Source: a virus. Taken from it: a stretch of 27,091 nucleotides of DNA. Shown here piece by piece: positions 22,515 through 27,091 of the stretch. Each line of letters starts with the position of its first letter. The stretch's first letter is position 1. The stretch covers positions 1 through 27,091 of IMG/VR virus record IMGVR_UViG_3300013233_000230. The stretch is one strand, 5' to 3'. The notes beneath the pieces were generated by a model. That model was not told the DNA's origin. It worked only from the letters and a program-made list of their open reading frames with translations, and ran no database searches. The position numbers were made by a program, and so were the translations under genes.

Positions 22515-22742
22515 ATGTCACAAGAATTAATGCAAGCTCTTATGGGTATGAACACGGGGGTTCCTGTACCGCAGGGGCAGCCGATCCAACCCTCTATGAA
22601 CCCTATGATGCAGATGCAACAGGCTGGGGCTATTTCCCCAGCAAGTACGCCTGCGCCACAGCAAACTTATAACTCAGCTCCTCAGGCGAAAAGCCTTGAG
22701 GAATTACTTTTCGGAATGGGAGCAAAACCTTATGGAAACTAA
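22515..22742 (+). CDS. Met/Gln/Pro-rich small protein (75 aa)
   Basis: ATG 22515 with AGGA 8 bases upstream, two bases after the previous stop. It begins with a helix (Q-E-L-M-Q-A-L-M-G-M), then a long low-complexity part rich in Pro, Gln and Met, and ends in S-L-E-E-L-L-F-G-M-G-A-K. No known domain. The last 11 bases overlap the start of the next gene. Probably a small partner of the ejection proteins. Confidence 0.6.
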   Translation: MSQELMQALMGMNTGVPVPQGQPIQPSMNPMMQMQQAGAISPASTPAPQQTYNSAPQAKSLEELLFGMGAKPYGN

Positions 22743-23778
22743 TCAATTAATACAAGGTCTACAACAGCCACAAGCTGTAGCCGAGCCTACACAATTCAAC
22801 GCCTTGCAGAGTCTTGGCATCTTCAATGGGCGTAATGTTGAGGATCGTGATAGCGCGCTCTTACGTGCGGGTCTAGCTATGATGCAGCCCACACAAACGG
22901 GCGGCTTGCTCGAGGGCCTTACTGGCGGAATCAATGCGGGGCTTGCCGATCTGGATCGGACGAAGGCTGCGGGTACGGCTGAGGAACAGCGTTTGTTTCA
23001 GAACGAGATTACTCAACAGAAAGCGGACAGTGGTACGATAAATGCTGACGCTAGCGCTACCAGTGCTGGTGCGAGTGTTACTAACGCTAGTGCGAATGTG
23101 CAGAATGCTGACACGAATGAAATCAGTGCTGCGACGGATCAATCGCGCGTTAAGCTTGCTGGCGAGCAACACCAGTTCACAATTGAGAAGTTTGACCAGG
23201 AATGGGAAAAGCGTATAACGGCGGCTGACTTAGATCGTGCTAATGCCGAGTGGTTGCGTCGTCGTCATGATGGTACGCCTGCTGAGGCTTCGGCTGCGGC
23301 AGGCGGCAGGGGTCTGACCTCCGCGGATCTGAACAGTGACCTTATCAAAGCGCGTGCTCGTAACCTATTAACGGCTGCGTTAGAGAATGGCGACCTTACT
23401 TTTATGCAGATGAGCAATGGTGTGTACATAAAGGATGAGAACGGTAACTATGTTCCTGACACAGATGCGCTTATGACGGCGGCAGTCGGTGGGCATTATG
23501 CGGACGTGAATGCCGCGGAGAATCCCGGCATTGCAGTGCTTGCCTCGAAACCAGCAGCGGCAACAGAGATGCGTCAAGGTATGGCGAACTTCTCGCAGGG
23601 TAGCCCCTCCGCTCGTGGTCGTACCGACATGAAGGCGCAGTACCTCGCTATGACGCCGCAGCAGTGGGCGGCGGTTGAGGCTCTGCCTGACGGTAGTGCC
23701 GTCAAGACTCGTGCGTTAGAGGCTGTGTTAAGTGATCCACAAGTTAAAGCGGCATATGCTGCAGCAATAGGTAAGTAA
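22732..23778 (+). CDS. Candidate internal virion/DNA-ejection protein 2 (348 aa)
   Basis: ATG 22732 with GGGAG 9 bases upstream, within the previous gene. The N-terminal third resembles a helical capsid-internal protein (N-G-R-N-V-E-D-R-D-S-A-L-L-R-A-G-L-A-M-M). Around residues 100-140 there is a repetitive Ala/Asn/Ser/Asp stretch (N-A-D-A-S-A-T-S-A-G-A, T-N-A-S-A-N-V-Q-N-A-D) that reads like a coiled coil or helical repeat. The rest is charged and helical. The composition and location match podoviral ejection proteins; no enzyme motif is visible. Confidence 0.6.
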   Translation: METNQLIQGLQQPQAVAEPTQFNALQSLGIFNGRNVEDRDSALLRAGLAMMQPTQTGGLLEGLTGGINAGLADLDRTKAAGTAEEQRLFQNEITQQKADSGTINADASATSAGASVTNASANVQNADTNEISAATDQSRVKLAGEQHQFTIEKFDQEWEKRITAADLDRANAEWLRRRHDGTPAEASAAAGGRGLTSADLNSDLIKARARNLLTAALENGDLTFMQMSNGVYIKDENGNYVPDTDALMTAAVGGHYADVNAAENPGIAVLASKPAAATEMRQGMANFSQGSPSARGRTDMKAQYLAMTPQQWAAVEALPDGSAVKTRALEAVLSDPQVKAAYAAAIGK

Positions 23779-23780
23779 TT

Positions 23781-26700
23781 ATGAAAGATCTAGGAGCCCC
23801 ACTCGAGTTAGGTTTAGGCACAGGCCAATCCCTGAATATTGCATCAAGTGTACCTGTGTTCAAGAAGTCTGTTGGCTTTTCGGATGTACGTGAGAGCCTC
23901 GGTGCGGAGCCCCTAGCTGTTGCGCCTCAGGCTACTAGCTTTGCGGATGTACGCGCTGACTTAAAGATGAATCCTGTAGAGCAACTGGATGTTGAGGCGC
24001 AGCCCTCCCCCGTGGATGCTGCACAACAAGCTTGGGAGGACGAGACTCCTTGGCTTGAAAGGCAGGCGGTGCGTCTTGGGCGTGGTTACGCAACCAAGCA
24101 GGCTAATGATCTTAACTCAAAGCTGGAGGAACGTGCTATCAATCTGAAGAAGATGGAGGCAGGTGACTTCGGTGGGGGCAATGCTTTCTTCGAGCCTGGT
24201 GAATATGGGGAGTTTGGTGGGCTGTATGAGGCTCGCCGTATCGAGTCTATGGATCCTGAAACTAAGGTTCGTTTCAACAAGGCTCGTATACAGCGCGCTA
24301 AGCGGTTTTACACTAAGGACGCCATGGAGCTCACGATCGCACGTGATGCGGCAGCTCATCCAATTGTGGATCGCGAGGATGGTAAGACTTTCGAGTACAA
24401 GCCGAACCCTGTAATGCAGGCGTTGCAAGCGGCGCAGGCTAAGGGCGACACGGATCAGGTGGATAAGTTAATCTTTGATAACTTGCTGACCATTGGTGGT
24501 GAAGCGGGTTTGACCAGTGTCTCGCAGGCAGGTTTCGGCCAGCTGCTTATTCCTGGCTTTTTAGGGGCGCTTGGTAAGTGGGCGCTTGGAACTAAGACAG
24601 CGGCGCGTGTCGGCTATCTCACGGGCACGGGTGCTCAAAGCGGCACAGTGGAATACAATGCGAGTATCGCTACGTTTCTCGAACGCGAGAAGATCGACCT
24701 TAATAATGTTGAGTCCGTGAAGAAAGCCTTCAGGGATCCTGAGCTTTTGAAGAAGGCGAAGAGTTATGCGCTTGATCGTTCTATACCTATCGCCGTGATA
24801 GATGCCCTCAGTGGTGGTCTCGCCACGTATAAGCTTATTCCGCCGAATCTTGAAAATAAGATTGCGCAGAATGTAGTGAACGCTGTGGCGCAGGTCGTAC
24901 AGGGTGTGTCCTCCGGGGGTATTGGTGAGGCTGCGGCGCAGTTCAATTCGGGCGAGAAGTTTAATAGCCTGGATGTCAAACTTGAAATGGCAGGTGAGAT
25001 CGTGCCGTCTATCAGTGAGCCTGTAGTGTTCGCACTTGCGGATAAGCTTGGAACCAAGGCTCCGATGTCCCCTAACGAGGTGTTGGATTTGTGGGCTAAG
25101 AATCCTGATATGACGGAGGCCGAGTTAATCGAGGCTATGTCTGAAACTTCACCTACGGGCGCAACATCTATGGAAGTTAAGCAGATGTTGCGTGAGGCTG
25201 GCTTTAGCCCCACCGAGGTTATCGGCATAGTGGGTGATACGCACAGCACTGGTGCTTACGCGCAGGGCTCAAAGGAGCGGGATGCGATAGATCAAGAGGG
25301 TTTCCAGCATGATGATGGCACGTACGTCACTGGCGCTGAGCTTATGGATGGTTCGGCAGGTTCGGCAGGCGTTTACTGGAGAACTCCGCAGGATGAAACG
25401 ATGGCGGATACTTCGCAGAATAAGCTGATTGCGGCTCAACAGAATATAGCTATGCTTCAGCAAGATGTTGATGTGGCGCTGGCGCAGGGTGTGGATAGCT
25501 CGTACTTGCAGGCCAAACAGTTTGATTTAGACGCGGCAAAGGCTGACCAAAAACGCCTAGTGCGGACGCAGGAACGTATGCAGCAACTTCGTCCTCGGAT
25601 GCAGACTTTGCTTAACGCCTTGGTTAATACTTATATGCCTGGAACTAACTTGCTTGTCATCGAGGATGACCATTCCTTTGATGCTGGAACGTTTGAGCAG
25701 ACTGGGCATAACAGCGAGAACGTGCTTGGCTCGATGGGTACGGTCGCGGACGCTAAGGTGGATACCGCCGTGATGCACATAAACACTGAACGCCTGATGG
25801 ACTTGGCGGAGGATCGGGGCAACACGCGTAAAAAGCTAGGCTTGCAAACCGAGGGCGGAAAGCAGAACACTCTACAAGCTGGGCGGATGAACAACGTCAT
25901 GCTTCACGAGTTCGGTCATGCTATCTTTCAGAACATGGTAGGTCGGATCCCAGCGCCTGTGCTCGAAGCGCTTAAGGCTGAGCATAGACAGTTCCTTACT
26001 GCGCAGGTGAAAAGCAAAGGTAAGGTTTTTACAGCGGAGGAGCTTAGGGCGCATCCTATCATGGGAACAGATGGCGTGAATGATACCTCGATGGCGAAGG
26101 CTGAGTTCGCATACAAGCCGTATCACTTAAGCTTCAACGAGTTTGTTGCTGACCAGATCGCTAAGTTGGGATCAACGCCAGGTGATGTGAACACCGAAGT
26201 GAAGAAGAACATAGCTCCCGTGGCACGGTTACTCGAGCACTTTTATAATCGGAATAAGCCGGCCTTGGATTCGAGTAAGACGTTTGGCCTCTTCATGGAT
26301 TACGTGAAACTTAAGAACAGGCAGAAGGTTGCTGAGGCTTTGAGCCAAGAGCTTGGCGCCAAAGGTGACGCACCGATCTCCGACGCCTCGGCTGTTGCGA
26401 GCTTGATTGAGAGTTCTGAATTGAACTTGCCTAAGGATCTTAAAGATAGTATAATGCATGACCTTGATCGGCACAACTTTCGAATCAAGCATGGCTATAC
26501 GCTGTTGCAACTTGCTCGTGCGAATCCGCACATCCAGGGGCTGCAGGATTACGTGAAGGCGGTGAAGGAGCACCATATGACAAAGAGTAACTGGAATGAT
26601 CAGGCGATGCAGAGCCTTGAAGCCTGGCGTAGTCTTGGGCATAGTGCGGCGACAGCGCTAGGGAACTTCATGCTTGAGCTCACGTTGGCCTCGGATGCTA

Positions 26701-27091
26701 AAGGTCGAAAGCTGACCAACGAGGAAACGCAACAACTTATTAAGCAGAAGGGTCTCAACTTTGGGAAAGACCCGCAGGCGGTATGGGCTGTGTATGAGCG
26801 TATCACGTCGGATCTACATAACACCTTGGATGCGATGAAGCAGGTAGAGGTTGCTCGACTTAACAAAGATTACATTGACGACCAGCCTGCCTTGAAGGAG
26901 AAGATGATCGAGCTAGAGCAGACGTTCGCCAAGCTTAAGAATAGGAACTACTTTCCGTTGAGCCGTTTCGGCAAGTACACGCTGACCGTGAAGTCTGCGC
27001 GCAACCACATTGGCAAGGATGGTATCCTGCAGCGTAAGGGCAAGGCCGTGCTCGTGCAGTTCTTCGAGACAGAGCGTCAACGGAATAAGGC
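23781..27091 (+). CDS. Giant polyvalent ejection protein with metallopeptidase and PLxRFG motifs (partial)
   Basis: Open from ATG 23781 to the window end, at least 1,103 codons with no stop; the true end lies outside. The N-terminus has a two-copy repeat (F-S-D-V-R-E-S-L, 33-40; F-A-D-V-R-A-D-L, 54-61). A hydrophobic segment (about 253-268, L-L-I-P-G-F-L-G-A-L-G) may contact a membrane. H-E-F-G-H at 709-713, with F-N-E-F-V-A-D (Glu787) later, matches the HExxH...E zinc-binding set of gluzincin-type metallopeptidases. Y-F-P-L-S-R-F-G (PLSRFG, 1059-1064) is the PLxRFG motif known from very large podoviral and 'polyvalent' proteins. Such proteins are packaged and injected with the DNA. The following residues look like a further domain, cut by the window edge. 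Confidence 0.8.
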   Translation, partial: MKDLGAPLELGLGTGQSLNIASSVPVFKKSVGFSDVRESLGAEPLAVAPQATSFADVRADLKMNPVEQLDVEAQPSPVDAAQQAWEDETPWLERQAVRLGRGYATKQANDLNSKLEERAINLKKMEAGDFGGGNAFFEPGEYGEFGGLYEARRIESMDPETKVRFNKARIQRAKRFYTKDAMELTIARDAAAHPIVDREDGKTFEYKPNPVMQALQAAQAKGDTDQVDKLIFDNLLTIGGEAGLTSVSQAGFGQLLIPGFLGALGKWALGTKTAARVGYLTGTGAQSGTVEYNASIATFLEREKIDLNNVESVKKAFRDPELLKKAKSYALDRSIPIAVIDALSGGLATYKLIPPNLENKIAQNVVNAVAQVVQGVSSGGIGEAAAQFNSGEKFNSLDVKLEMAGEIVPSISEPVVFALADKLGTKAPMSPNEVLDLWAKNPDMTEAELIEAMSETSPTGATSMEVKQMLREAGFSPTEVIGIVGDTHSTGAYAQGSKERDAIDQEGFQHDDGTYVTGAELMDGSAGSAGVYWRTPQDETMADTSQNKLIAAQQNIAMLQQDVDVALAQGVDSSYLQAKQFDLDAAKADQKRLVRTQERMQQLRPRMQTLLNALVNTYMPGTNLLVIEDDHSFDAGTFEQTGHNSENVLGSMGTVADAKVDTAVMHINTERLMDLAEDRGNTRKKLGLQTEGGKQNTLQAGRMNNVMLHEFGHAIFQNMVGRIPAPVLEALKAEHRQFLTAQVKSKGKVFTAEELRAHPIMGTDGVNDTSMAKAEFAYKPYHLSFNEFVADQIAKLGSTPGDVNTEVKKNIAPVARLLEHFYNRNKPALDSSKTFGLFMDYVKLKNRQKVAEALSQELGAKGDAPISDASAVASLIESSELNLPKDLKDSIMHDLDRHNFRIKHGYTLLQLARANPHIQGLQDYVKAVKEHHMTKSNWNDQAMQSLEAWRSLGHSAATALGNFMLELTLASDAKGRKLTNEETQQLIKQKGLNFGKDPQAVWAVYERITSDLHNTLDAMKQVEVARLNKDYIDDQPALKEKMIELEQTFAKLKNRNYFPLSRFGKYTLTVKSARNHIGKDGILQRKGKAVLVQFFETERQRNK

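Noticed and set aside
23040-23120. CRISPR-like or DNA tandem repeat in the ejection gene
   Set aside because: Similarity is at the protein level (Ala/Asn/Ser/Asp units) with variable DNA; no regular repeat-spacer pattern.

Overview
The window is a stretch of tailed-phage genome carrying the packaging and virion-structure genes of a podovirus-like virus. The terminase–portal–scaffold–capsid order is intact, the capsid and adaptor proteins look like those of the phage SU10 (phiEco32-type) lineage, and there is no tape-measure, sheath or long-tail gene. Instead the right part holds candidate internal (DNA-ejection) virion proteins. No integrase, tRNA, rRNA, insertion sequence or CRISPR array was seen. 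The host cannot be read from the sequence; a Gram-negative host is the natural inference from gene types and Shine-Dalgarno/sigma70-like signals. The window starts in non-coding DNA and ends inside a giant gene, so the genome continues at least to the right.

Layout. 1-219 is non-coding and holds a terminator for the only leftward gene (220-672, conserved phage hypothetical). 673-1077 is a divergent regulatory region with inverted repeats, a G-run element on the minus strand and a convincing sigma70-type promoter at 1018-1046 that reads into the rightward block. From 1078 onward every gene is rightward and tightly packed: small terminase, a PD-(D/E)XK nuclease, large terminase, portal, a small conserved protein overlapping the portal gene, scaffold, and major capsid protein followed by a hairpin terminator. 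Three small head-region genes follow.

8836-14185 is visibly more A+T-rich. It contains small membrane and coiled-coil proteins (including a 32-residue membrane peptide) and two large beta-rich, probably receptor-binding or surface proteins. Then comes a lysis-like pair (DUF5675 protein plus holin-like protein), a 48-residue peptide, two fibre proteins that share the same N-terminal module, the adaptor, a propeller-like protein, a nozzle/tail-hub protein and a small protein.

The right end (20814-27091) starts with the most unusual gene, a cupin domain joined to a minimal SET (lysine methyltransferase-like) domain. It is followed by three candidate ejection proteins, the last being a >1,100-residue polyvalent protein with an HExxH metallopeptidase motif and a PLxRFG motif.

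How it works together: terminase and nuclease feed DNA through the portal into a scaffold-built capsid; adaptor and nozzle close the head and form the short tail; fibres and beta-helix proteins attach to the host; the right-end proteins are probably packaged and ejected into the cell with the DNA. Many neighbouring genes overlap at ATGA, GTGA or TAATG, indicating translational coupling along one long late transcript.
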